Below, in pieces: positions 55,156-64,000 of a stretch of DNA of 64,000 nt; position 1 is the first letter of the stretch, and each line of letters opens with the position of its first letter. The translations under genes were made by a program, and so were the position numbers. Origin of the DNA: Enterobacter sp. R4-368 (GTDB lineage Bacteria; Pseudomonadota; Gammaproteobacteria; Enterobacterales; Enterobacteriaceae); NCBI RefSeq assembly GCF_000410515.1, contig NC_021500.1, positions 1,426,001-1,490,000 on the forward strand, written 5' to 3'. Under the pieces are notes generated by a model. It had not been told where the DNA came from, did not search any database, and saw nothing but the letters and a program-made list of their open reading frames with translations.

Positions 55156-55476
55156 ATGTTCAGGTCACTGATTCTGGCAGCTGTGTTAATGGCTTCTGCG
55201 CCGCTGGTCGCAAATGCTGGCGAAATCACCCTGTTGCCATCTGTGAAATTACAAATTGGCGATCGCGATAATTACGGTAACTACTGGGACGGCGGCCGCT
55301 GGCGCGACCGTGACTACTGGGGCCGCAACTATGAGTGGCGCGGCAACCGCTGGTATAAACATGATCGCGGCTGGCATCGCGGCTGGGACAAACAGAACGC
55401 GTATGAACGCGGTTACCGTGAAGGCTGGCGCGACCGCGACGATCATCGTGGCCATGGCCGGGGACATCACCACTAA
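55156..55476 (+). CDS. ypeC: YpeC family secreted protein
   Basis: Small exported protein of unknown function, 106 residues, with a signal peptide ending near ANA (residue 22) and a mature part very rich in Arg, His, Asp, Trp and Tyr ([17 protein letters not shown], then RGHGRGHHH). Sequence and position (before mntH) match E. coli YpeC. The ATG at 55156 is used; GGAGAAG precedes it. Confidence 0.93.
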   Translation: MFRSLILAAVLMASAPLVANAGEITLLPSVKLQIGDRDNYGNYWDGGRWRDRDYWGRNYEWRGNRWYKHDRGWHRGWDKQNAYERGYREGWRDRDDHRGHGRGHHH

Positions 55477-55480
55477 TTCA

Positions 55481-55507
55481 AAAAAAGGAGCGCGAGCGCT
55501 CCTTTTT
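55481..55507. terminator. Terminator between ypeC and mntH
   Basis: AAAAAAGGAGCGC-GA-GCGCTCCTTTTT, suited to both directions. Confidence 0.93.
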
Positions 55508-55517
55508 CTCATGCTAT

Positions 55518-56756
<1,239 letters not shown>

Positions 56757-56767
56757 TTATTGCCCCT

Positions 56768-56788
56768 AAATATAGCCTTTGCTATGTT
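56768..56788 (-). promoter_or_regulatory. MntR operator of mntH
   Basis: The 21-bp palindrome has the arms AACATAGC and GCTATATTT around AAAG on the minus strand, nearly identical to the E. coli MntR box at mntH. Confidence 0.9.
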
Positions 56789-56800
56789 TTATGCTACCAA

Positions 56801-56819
56801 AATGAGAATGATTATCAAG
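56801..56819. promoter_or_regulatory. Fur box of mntH
   Basis: AATGAGAATGATTATCAAG matches the 19-bp Fur box well (GATAATCATTCTC on the minus strand), upstream of the MntR site as in E. coli. The remaining region to nupC (56820-57109) shows no gene and should hold the nupC promoter. Confidence 0.85.
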
Positions 56820-57109
56820 TTCATTTAAATGGGTTTACCTGATTTCTCTGATAGCCAGAAACAATAGAAGGGTTGAATGTCAAGGATGGTGACGGCGACA
56901 ACAGCATTTGCCGCAGCGTTATGTTAAGAGTCTAGCAGTATGACGCAACTTTTCACGCTTTTACTTAACATAACAGAAATGTATGTTGGATCACTAATTT
57001 TGAGTCTGGTCACAGGTCATTAATATAGTGTGTGTTTGATCTCGTTTTCTTTTGTCTTGTTACATAGAATGTGCACGAAATTCCTACCCGTCTCATATTT
57101 GGAGCAAAT

Positions 57110-58297
57110 ATGTCCCGCGTTTTGCACTTTGTCCTGGCGCTTGCTGTTGTGGCGCTGCTTGCCCTGCTCGTAAGCAGCGATCGCAAGAAGATCCGCATTC
57201 GTTTTGTTATTCAACTGCTGGTGATTGAAGTTTTACTGGCCTGGTTCTTCCTGAACTCTGATATTGGCCTCGGCTTCGTTAAAGGCTTCTCCGAGATGTT
57301 CGAAAAACTGCTCGGTTTCGCCAACGAAGGTACTAACTTCGTCTTCGGTAAAATGAATGATGAAGGTCTGGCGTTCTTCTTCCTGAAAGTGCTGTGCCCG
57401 ATTGTCTTCATTTCTGCTCTGATTGGCATTCTGCAACACATTCGTGTGCTGCCGATCATTATCCGCGCCATCGGTACGGTGCTGTCCAAAGTGAACGGTA
57501 TGGGCAAACTGGAGTCGTTTAACGCTGTTAGCTCCCTGATTCTGGGACAGTCTGAAAACTTCATTGCTTACAAAGACATTCTCGGCAAAATGTCCCGCAA
57601 CCGCATGTACACCATGGCAGCGACCGCCATGTCGACTGTTTCGATGTCCATCGTCGGTGCGTACATGACCATGCTCCAGCCGAAATATGTTGTTGCGGCG
57701 CTGGTGCTGAACATGTTCAGTACCTTTATTGTGCTGTCGATTCTCAACCCGTACCGCGTGGATGAGAGCGAAGAAAACCTGCAAATGGCGAAGCTGCACG
57801 AAGGCCAGAGCTTCTTTGAAATGCTGGGTGAATACATTCTGGCGGGCTTCAAAGTTGCCATTATTGTTGCGGCAATGCTGATTGGTTTTATCGCCCTGAT
57901 TTCCGGCCTGAACGCACTGTTCGCCGCCGTGCTGGGCATCTCCTTCCAGGGAATTCTGGGCTACATTTTCTATCCGATTGCCTGGGTGCTGGGCGTACCG
58001 GCTCACGAAGCGCTGCAGGTTGCCAGTATCATGGCCACCAAACTGGTTTCGAATGAATTTGTGGCGATGATGGATCTGCAGAAAATCGCAGCTAACCTCT
58101 CTCCGCGTTCAGAAGGCATCCTGTCCGTGTTCCTCGTGTCCTTCGCGAACTTCTCGTCTATCGGCATTATCGCCGGTGCGATCAAAGGCTTGAATGAAGA
58201 ACAAGGTAACGTGGTTTCCCGTTTCGGTTTGAAACTGGTGTACGGCTCCACGCTGGTGAGCGTGCTGTCTGCGGCTATCGCCGCGCTGGTTATCTGA
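57110..58297 (+). CDS. nupC: Nucleoside:proton symporter NupC
   Basis: Concentrative nucleoside transporter of the inner membrane for pyrimidine nucleosides and adenosine. The 395-residue protein follows E. coli NupC closely ([34 protein letters not shown]) but is five residues shorter, owing to a gap near residue 285 before [18 protein letters not shown] precedes the ATG at 57110. Confidence 0.96.
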   Translation: MSRVLHFVLALAVVALLALLVSSDRKKIRIRFVIQLLVIEVLLAWFFLNSDIGLGFVKGFSEMFEKLLGFANEGTNFVFGKMNDEGLAFFFLKVLCPIVFISALIGILQHIRVLPIIIRAIGTVLSKVNGMGKLESFNAVSSLILGQSENFIAYKDILGKMSRNRMYTMAATAMSTVSMSIVGAYMTMLQPKYVVAALVLNMFSTFIVLSILNPYRVDESEENLQMAKLHEGQSFFEMLGEYILAGFKVAIIVAAMLIGFIALISGLNALFAAVLGISFQGILGYIFYPIAWVLGVPAHEALQVASIMATKLVSNEFVAMMDLQKIAANLSPRSEGILSVFLVSFANFSSIGIIAGAIKGLNEEQGNVVSRFGLKLVYGSTLVSVLSAAIAALVI

Positions 58298-58310
58298 TTG
58301 TCATAGGCTA

Positions 58311-58339
58311 AAAAAACCGGGGATTTTCCCGGTTTTTTT
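58311..58339. terminator. Terminator between nupC and pdeA
   Basis: AAAAAACCGGG-GATTTT-CCCGGTTTTTTT; it overlaps the end of the convergent pdeA. Confidence 0.93.
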
Positions 58340-60533
58340 ATTCAGCTTTAGCCAGCGGCTGCGGTTTACCCAGCAAATAGCCCTGCAAATAATCGACGCC
58401 AGCATTCAGCAATAACTCGCGCTGCGCTTCATTCTCCACATACTCCGCAACAACAGTCAGCGATTTGGCCTTCGCCAGTTCGCATATCGCTTTGACGATC
58501 ATCGCATCCTGCTTGTCCTGTAAAATATCCCGGATAAAACAGCCATCGATTTTGAGGATATCCGCCTGCAGCCCTTTTAAACGTTCGAAGTTGGCATAGC
58601 CAGTGCCAAAGTCATCAATCGCGATTTTGAATCCTGCTTTTCGCAACTGCTTCATATTTTGGATACTCGCTTCTGAATTAGAGAAGGCCTGCTCTTCCGT
58701 TATCTCAATAATTACCTGCCGCGGAGAGACGGCATAACGCGCGAAAAGAGCCAGAAATTGTGTAGCAAACTCTTTTTGCATCAGGGTAAGCGGCATTAAA
58801 TTCACAGAATAACGTGCCGAATCGCCAGGCTCAGGATGCGCCTGCATCCACTGGAGCAGGCACTCTATAACCTGCATATCAAACCGTGCACCAAGGTTGA
58901 ACTGGGCAATAACGGGAATAAAAACATCTGGCGTAATAAATTCGCCATCAACAACCAGCCGTGTGAGGACTTCCTGGTAGCCGCGCCCTTCGGCATTCAC
59001 AATCGGCTGGCCATAGAGAACAATGCCATTTTCATCCAGCGCACACTTCACCTTGTTTAGCTGTAACACGCGCTCCGTAGTCTGGTCGGTAACCTCTTGC
59101 AAGCTGTTTGTAAGAGCCAGAACCTGATGATCCGCACTAGCTTGTTCTGAAAGCCAGCTTAACTGGCCCAACGTGTGGTGCAGTTCTTCGCCCGAGCCCT
59201 GTAATTCCCCCCAGGACGCGCCGAACTCAATATCCAGGGCGGTATTGTTCCAGTAAATACGGCGACTGTTCAGGTAATCCAGAATATGGTGTAAGCGCGA
59301 TAATATTTCCGGCCCATTGAGTATTAACAATAACTCGCTGCCCGGAAGCTGAAAAAAACGTTCACCGTTATGTAACAGAGGCTGAAGTTCGTGGGTGATG
59401 CTGCGTTTCACATGAACACGCATCATCAGGCCAAAATGGCGGCTGAGGAACTCCAGATTTTTCATATACAGACAGCACACCACACTGTTTGGCTGCTGTT
59501 CCATCTGTTGTTCAAGCGCGCGCAAATTGGGCAAACCCGTTAAGGGATCGCTCATCGCCTGCACCTCCCAGCGCGCTTTCAACCACTCGCTACGGTTAAA
59601 AACGCGCATCATATAAAGCATGCAGATGGTGAAGCTGATAAAAACGGACATGACAAATGCCAGGGAATAATCGGAACGCACGCCATGTAGGAAATTATCG
59701 TTGTATGCCAGTAGCATAAACGCCGCAATATCCCAGCTTAATAACAACAACGTTGTACTTAACTTGCTGATGCCAAAGGTGAAAAGAATAAAAACAATGG
59801 GCACTAAATAGCCAGCAATATAATCATTTTTATATGGAATACATAAAATAGTAACAATAACGACCAGCGAAAAAATCCAACCTAATGTAAATACACGATT
59901 CTTTTTTGAAAAACACGGTTCAATGCTTCTTAACCATAATGCACGGGCAAAGCGTGGATTGAGGATCATCCGTAAAAAGTAATAGGCACAGGTGGTAAAA
60001 ATAATCGCAGAGCAAATCAGGCTTTGAATATCAATGATAGAATAAATAACTGATGCAGGGCCAAAATAATTAGACAAACTAAATGGATAGTTAAACCAAA
60101 CGCCAGCAGTATACATCGAAATTTTTATACCTATGGGGGCAATAACACCTAACCACAGGATACGAGTGCCCATGTCTTTAGCTCTGTTTGTTAGGCTATA
60201 CCGCCAGCGGGAGCCTAGTTGCCAGCGAACCACACCGCAGAACAGAAACACAAAAAACAACTGACAAAACAAAAGCACTGCTGCCTCGGCAAAAGATAAA
60301 TGAAAAAAAGCTTCATTTACCAGAGCAAAACCAATAATAACAGGCAGTATTCCGTGCCGTCCGAATAAAAAAATTATTGCCAGCGCTACACTTAACGGCA
60401 ACCAGGCAAGATAAACCTCACTGGCGTCAACAAGAGTAACAGGAGAAATAAAACGGGAAAGAGAGGTAGCTACCAGGCATAAAATTAACGCGAGGAAGAA
60501 TTTTCTTATCGCACTGTATAGATTATGTTTCAT
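58338..60533 (-). CDS. pdeA: Cyclic-di-GMP phosphodiesterase PdeA (YfeA)
   Basis: Membrane protein predicted to break down c-di-GMP. The 731-residue protein has an N-terminal MASE1-type sensor with several membrane helices (about 1-310), a degenerate GGDEF domain (about 330-480; SDPLTGLPNLRAL is present but the GGDEF loop is lost) and a C-terminal EAL domain (about 485-725) with YQEVLTRL, EITEEQAF, IDDFGTGYANF, LKIDGCFI and YLQGYLLGKPQ. The EAL tripeptide reads EVL, and the other metal-binding acids are present, so phosphodiesterase activity is likely. Confidence 0.92.
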   Translation of the reverse strand: MKHNLYSAIRKFFLALILCLVATSLSRFISPVTLVDASEVYLAWLPLSVALAIIFLFGRHGILPVIIGFALVNEAFFHLSFAEAAVLLFCQLFFVFLFCGVVRWQLGSRWRYSLTNRAKDMGTRILWLGVIAPIGIKISMYTAGVWFNYPFSLSNYFGPASVIYSIIDIQSLICSAIIFTTCAYYFLRMILNPRFARALWLRSIEPCFSKKNRVFTLGWIFSLVVIVTILCIPYKNDYIAGYLVPIVFILFTFGISKLSTTLLLLSWDIAAFMLLAYNDNFLHGVRSDYSLAFVMSVFISFTICMLYMMRVFNRSEWLKARWEVQAMSDPLTGLPNLRALEQQMEQQPNSVVCCLYMKNLEFLSRHFGLMMRVHVKRSITHELQPLLHNGERFFQLPGSELLLILNGPEILSRLHHILDYLNSRRIYWNNTALDIEFGASWGELQGSGEELHHTLGQLSWLSEQASADHQVLALTNSLQEVTDQTTERVLQLNKVKCALDENGIVLYGQPIVNAEGRGYQEVLTRLVVDGEFITPDVFIPVIAQFNLGARFDMQVIECLLQWMQAHPEPGDSARYSVNLMPLTLMQKEFATQFLALFARYAVSPRQVIIEITEEQAFSNSEASIQNMKQLRKAGFKIAIDDFGTGYANFERLKGLQADILKIDGCFIRDILQDKQDAMIVKAICELAKAKSLTVVAEYVENEAQRELLLNAGVDYLQGYLLGKPQPLAKAE

Positions 60534-60705
60534 CAGTATTAATGAAATGCTCTGGGCTGGTCAAAAAATGAAGAGCCGAGATAATAGGTTTATTTATTAA
60601 GCGAATCAAGTAAGCAGCGGCTCGAATAACCGCCATTACTGACGCTTCACCGGATGTTTGCTTATTAATGTATAGCAGAAAGAATTAACACAGCGCGGAA
60701 TAAAA

Positions 60706-60735
60706 CGAAAAACCCCCGCGTAAACGCGAGGGTTT
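60706..60735 (-). terminator. Terminator of the tRNA-Ala pair
   Basis: On the minus strand AACCCTCGCG-TTTA-CGCGGGGGTT runs into TTTCG just after the second tRNA. Confidence 0.85.
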
Positions 60736-60741
60736 GAATTT

Positions 60742-60817
<76 letters not shown>

Positions 60818-60857
60818 ACAATATGCCTTATGCGCCAATTCCGTTGGGTGCGGAATT

Positions 60858-60933
<76 letters not shown>

Positions 60934-61153
60934 ATCGCGTAAAGCGTGTCGTGTTGACGGGCGGCATAATATGAATTCCCTTGCCAGGTGTCAACGGCAA
61001 AATCGCGCCGCATTATTCAATCGCTGAAAAAGCATGCAAATGAAAGACATTGCGAACGCCCTCGCAGCCAGTAGTTAAACATGTCACATTTTCCCCTAAA
61101 ATGGTGCTATAACATAAACCATTAATTACCCTTACAACAATTCGGGAAATTAC

Positions 61154-61513
61154 ATGCTCAAGGAACGAATGACGCCAGAAGAGTTGGCAAGCCTTACAGG
61201 ATATAGCCGACAAACCATCAATAAATGGGTGCGCAAAGAAGGCTGGGTTACATCACCAAAACCCGGCGTACAAGGAGGTAAAGCCCGTCTGGTCCATGTA
61301 AATGAACAAGTCCGCGCATTTATTCGCAGCGCACAGCGCACTGAAGACCAACCAAAAGCCACACTTACCGCCAGCGATACCTCACTCGAGGCATTATTAA
61401 TCCGGCTGGCAAAAGAGATGACAGACGCGGAGCAAAAACAACTCTCTTCGCTTTTATTACGCGACGGCATTACCGGCTTGTTGCAACGTCTGGGGCTCCG
61501 CGATCAAAAATAA
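61154..61513 (+). CDS. yfeC: Putative DNA-binding protein YfeC
   Basis: 119-residue protein with an N-terminal MerR-like helix-turn-helix (TPEELASLTGYSRQTINKWVR) and a C-terminal stretch EQKQLSSLLLRDGITGLLQRLG that is repeated in the next gene. Function unknown. It is a tandem paralogue of yfeD, separated by 1 bp. Confidence 0.93.
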   Translation: MLKERMTPEELASLTGYSRQTINKWVRKEGWVTSPKPGVQGGKARLVHVNEQVRAFIRSAQRTEDQPKATLTASDTSLEALLIRLAKEMTDAEQKQLSSLLLRDGITGLLQRLGLRDQK

Positions 61514-61514
61514 T

Positions 61515-61907
61515 ATGATGAAATTACCTAACAAAATGACCACCGAAGAATTAGCGGAGTTTCTCGGCGTCGCCAGACAGACGGTAAATCGTTGGATCCG
61601 CCAGCAAGGTTGGACAACAGAACCGTTACCCGGTGTAAAAGGCGGTCGAGCCAGGCTGATTCACATTACGAAAGAGGTGCGCAGTTTCATTATGAAAACG
61701 CCCTCTATGCGCCATCATAATTCTTCCTATTCTATTGCCGAACCCGCGCCTGTTTACGCCAGCGGAAATAGCGCGCTGCATGAAATAATCAAAGTACTGC
61801 AAAATATGACCGCAGAGGAACAAAAACAGCTTTCAACGCTGCTGGCGCGCGAAGGTATTAGCGGGCTTTTAAGCCGTTTAGGCATTGAGAAAACGCTGGC
61901 AGAATAA
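61515..61907 (+). CDS. yfeD: Putative DNA-binding protein YfeD
   Basis: 130-residue paralogue of YfeC with the same layout: HTH in TTEELAEFLGVARQTVNRWIR, a variable middle and the C-terminal EQKQLSTLLAREGISGLLSRLG. Two ATG codons stand side by side at 61515 and 61518; either could start translation. Function unknown. Confidence 0.93.
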   Translation: MMKLPNKMTTEELAEFLGVARQTVNRWIRQQGWTTEPLPGVKGGRARLIHITKEVRSFIMKTPSMRHHNSSYSIAEPAPVYASGNSALHEIIKVLQNMTAEEQKQLSTLLAREGISGLLSRLGIEKTLAE

Positions 61908-61938
61908 AAAAACGGCCTTATGCAGGCCGATTTTTTTA
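61906..61938. terminator. Terminator between yfeD and ramA
   Basis: AAAAAAACGGCCT-TATGC-AGGCCGATTTTTTT, fit for both directions. Confidence 0.9.
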
Positions 61939-61949
61939 TCTGTTTTCCA

Positions 61950-62291
61950 TCAATGGGTATGCTGATGATTCTCCCGCCGGTACGCACCCGGCGGCTGATT
62001 AAAGGTGCGGGTAAAGATGCGCGTAAACGTCTGCTGCGAATCAAAACCGTACTTCAGGCAAATGTCGTAAACCTTCTGATCGGTATTACGTAAATCGCGC
62101 GCAGCGAGAGATAATTTGCGCGTGCGAATATAGCGCCCCAGACTCTCCCCTTTATAGTGCAAGAAAAGCCGTTGCAGATGCCATTTGGAATAGCCCGCAT
62201 GCGCTGCAATATCATCAATACGTAATGGTTGATGGAGATTGTCGTCGATCCACTCGACGATGGTGTCGATAACCTGAGCGGAAATAGTCAT
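61950..62291 (-). CDS. ramA: Multidrug-resistance transcriptional activator RamA
   Basis: AraC/XylS-family activator related to MarA, SoxS and Rob; when over-produced it raises acrAB-tolC expression. The 113-residue protein begins MTISAQVIDTIVEWI and carries two helix-turn-helix motifs (IDDIAAHAGYSKWHLQRLF and VYDICLKYGFDSQQTFTRIF). It closely follows Klebsiella and Enterobacter RamA. GGGGG lies 8 bp before the ATG at 62291. It follows romA by 38 bp on the same strand. Confidence 0.94.
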   Translation of the reverse strand: MTISAQVIDTIVEWIDDNLHQPLRIDDIAAHAGYSKWHLQRLFLHYKGESLGRYIRTRKLSLAARDLRNTDQKVYDICLKYGFDSQQTFTRIFTRTFNQPPGAYRRENHQHTH

Positions 62292-62329
62292 ACTGCGATC
62301 CCCCTCTGCTCTTCGATTAATAAACGGGT

Positions 62330-63430
62330 TTATTCCCACCAGGCGCGGAAAACTTGCGCAGTGTCAGCCGCAAGCACCGGTTCGCCCAGCCTCGGTGTCA
62401 GTAAGCGATAGCTTTTGTCCCGGCTTGCTGCCGCCAGCCGTTTGTACGGATCGTCCCAGGTATGTTTTGCCAACACAAAACGCCCCGCATGGCCCGGCAG
62501 AACCGCGCGAGCGTTAAGTTCCTGAGCTGCCAGCGCAGTCTCTTCCGGCATCATATGAATGTACTTCCAGTCTTCGTCGTACTGACCATTTTCCATAATC
62601 GCCAGGTCAACCACGCCAAACTGTTCACCAATCGCTTTGAAATGCGGGCCATAGCCGCTATCGCCACTGTAATAAACGTTTTGCGTGGCGGTCGTGAACA
62701 TAAAGCTGGCCCACAATGTCTGATTACGTTTCAGACCGCGCCCGGAAAAGTGGCGCGCAGGTAAAACGTGCACAGCCAAATCGTCGCTCACCACCACTTT
62801 CTGCTGCCAGTCAGCTTCCTGAATGATTGCCGGATCCATTCCCCAGTAACGCAGGTGCGAACCCACACCGAGTGGCGTCACCACTTTTTTGATTTTCGGC
62901 ATCAGCGCCTTGATTGTGGCGTAATCCAGGTGGTCATAGTGATCGTGCGAAATAATCAGCAGATCGATCTCCGGCATATTTTGCGCCGTCCAAAGATCGT
63001 TACCGGCAAACGCCTTATTGAGAAATGAAAATGGCGCCGCGTAATTACTCAGGATCGGATCGATCAGAATGCGCTTGCCCGCCAGTTGCAAATACCAGGA
63101 CGAATGCCCCATCCACACCAGCGTATCCTGTTCAAGCGGCAGGCTGGCCAGATCGGTGTTCACCGTCGGTAACGGTTGCTGTGGACGCGCGTTCTCGCGT
63201 TTAGTGACCAGAAAATCCCACCATGCTGCCAGCATATTTTTCTTTCCGGTAAAACCGGGAGTCGGCAACTGGTTTTGAAACTTCCCGTCACGATAATGCG
63301 GTGATTTTTCGACTTCAGTAAGCTGTTCGCCCTGCGGGAGTTGGCCAAATCCGGCATTCAGAACAAAAGGTAAACTTGCGGCAGAGGCAACGAGCATAAC
63401 AAGAACCACGCTGAAAATGAGACGCTTCAT
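62330..63430 (-). CDS. romA: Metallo-beta-lactamase-fold protein RomA
   Basis: Membrane- or envelope-associated metallo-hydrolase-fold protein encoded upstream of ramA in Klebsiella and Enterobacter. The 366-residue protein has an N-terminal hydrophobic segment (about residues 3-22), the metal motif ISHDHYDHLDY near residue 162, a later His in ARHFSGRG and GDSGYGPH. This is the NAPE-PLD/UlaG-like subgroup. The ATG at 63430 is used; a TTG lies five codons upstream. A RamR operator lies 58 bp upstream. Confidence 0.92.
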   Translation of the reverse strand: MKRLIFSVVLVMLVASAASLPFVLNAGFGQLPQGEQLTEVEKSPHYRDGKFQNQLPTPGFTGKKNMLAAWWDFLVTKRENARPQQPLPTVNTDLASLPLEQDTLVWMGHSSWYLQLAGKRILIDPILSNYAAPFSFLNKAFAGNDLWTAQNMPEIDLLIISHDHYDHLDYATIKALMPKIKKVVTPLGVGSHLRYWGMDPAIIQEADWQQKVVVSDDLAVHVLPARHFSGRGLKRNQTLWASFMFTTATQNVYYSGDSGYGPHFKAIGEQFGVVDLAIMENGQYDEDWKYIHMMPEETALAAQELNARAVLPGHAGRFVLAKHTWDDPYKRLAAASRDKSYRLLTPRLGEPVLAADTAQVFRAWWE

Positions 63431-63487
63431 ATCCTGACCCGACAAAATCGATCCATTCCGTAGATACGACGCTGGTTAAACTTGATT

Positions 63488-63507
63488 ATGAGTGAGTAAG
63501 CACTCAT
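63488..63507. promoter_or_regulatory. RamR operator
   Basis: ATGAGTG-AGTAAG-CACTCAT, a perfect 7-bp inverted repeat with 6-bp spacer, the known form of the RamR site. It lies between divergent romA and ramR, so RamR would repress romA-ramA and itself. Confidence 0.92.
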
Positions 63508-63622
63508 TATAGAAAGCAACGCTCAACCGTCAAGATCATTTTTTTTCTATGACATTCGACGTTGCAGCGTTACAGAGGGCATGTTTCAATCGTGGTTTTT
63601 ACAATCTGAGAGGAAAAGTGTA

Positions 63623-64000
63623 GTGGCTCGTCCAAAGAGTGAAGATAAAAAACTGGCGTTACTGGAAGCGGCTACCGAAGCCATTGCACAGTCGGGGATC
63701 GCTGCCTCCACCGCGTTAATCGCCCGCAATGCGGGTGTTGCGGAAGGGACGCTGTTTCGCTACTTCGCCACCAAAGACGATCTGCTCAACGCACTTTACC
63801 TGCATCTGAAAAGCGATCTGTGCGGCACCATGCTGGCGAATATTGATCTCTCGATCAACGACTCCAGGCACCACACGCAATGCATCTGGAACAGCTATAT
63901 CGACTGGGGCATCCGCCACCCGAATGGCCACTGCGCCGTACGCCAGATTGCTGTCAGCGACAAACTCACCGACGCAACCCGCCAGCAAGTCGCGGAAATT
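63623..64000 (+). CDS. ramR: TetR-family repressor RamR (partial, window edge)
   Basis: Repressor of ramA that dissociates when it binds bile acids and several drugs. The first 126 residues are present: [20 protein letters not shown], the helix-turn-helix [21 protein letters not shown] and the start of the ligand domain. Start is a GTG at 63623 with AGAGGAAAAG upstream. The frame is open to the window end. Mutation of this gene is a known route to resistance through RamA; nothing broken is seen in the part shown. Confidence 0.93.
   Translation, partial: MARPKSEDKKLALLEAATEAIAQSGIAASTALIARNAGVAEGTLFRYFATKDDLLNALYLHLKSDLCGTMLANIDLSINDSRHHTQCIWNSYIDWGIRHPNGHCAVRQIAVSDKLTDATRQQVAEI

Overview
The window is chromosomal DNA of a member of the Enterobacteriaceae. 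Gene order and protein sequences follow the Escherichia coli purF-to-gltX segment, and the extra genes (ipdC, ramR-romA-ramA, a histidine-utilisation cluster) point to the Enterobacter/Kosakonia/Klebsiella side of the family, perhaps a plant-associated Kosakonia or Enterobacter. This placement is inferred from gene content, not from a phylogeny.

Region 1 (1-30 kb) is core backbone: purF (5' part), cvpA, dedD, folC, accD, dedA, truA, usg, pdxB, flk, then a GH1 phospho-beta-glucosidase that is not part of the E. coli order as I know it, yfcJ, fabB, mnmC, yfcL, epmC, yfcA, mepA, aroC, prmB, smrB, sixA, fadJ, fadI, yfcZ, fadL, mlaA and yfdC. Regulatory sites here fit their genes: PurR at cvpA, FabR/FadR at fabB, FadR at fadI and fadL.

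Region 2 (30.1-45.2 kb) is an accessory block that starts at a tRNA-Arg(CCU) gene (argW position) whose 3' CCA is not encoded. It carries hutF, hutC, hutD, a five-gene operon (OpuC/OsmF-type ABC transporter plus a histidine-ammonia-lyase homologue that has lost the MIO-forming Ala-Ser-Gly triad), then hutU, hutI, hutG, a normal hutH, a shrunken hutU relic and a frameshifted hutC relic. The intact set encodes the five-step, Pseudomonas-type route (HutF plus N-formylglutamate deformylase). The relics look like the remains of an older enteric hutC-hutUH operon in which only hutH was kept. Two face-to-face sigma-54-type promoters, each overlapped by a HutC-like palindrome, lie between the ABC operon and hutU. 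I propose that the transporter and MIO-less lyase import and deaminate a histidine betaine (hercynine or ergothioneine) and feed urocanate or a thio-analogue into the Hut pathway.

Region 3 (45.6-64 kb) returns to backbone order: ypdK, alaC, ypdA-ypdB, glk, yfeO, then ipdC with a divergent aldo-keto reductase (not in the E. coli order), ypeC, mntH (MntR and Fur boxes), nupC, pdeA, two tRNA-Ala(GGC) genes, yfeC-yfeD, and finally the ramA-romA/ramR multidrug-resistance regulatory locus with a perfect RamR operator; ramR runs off the right end.

No insertion sequence, integrase, CRISPR array or rRNA was seen.
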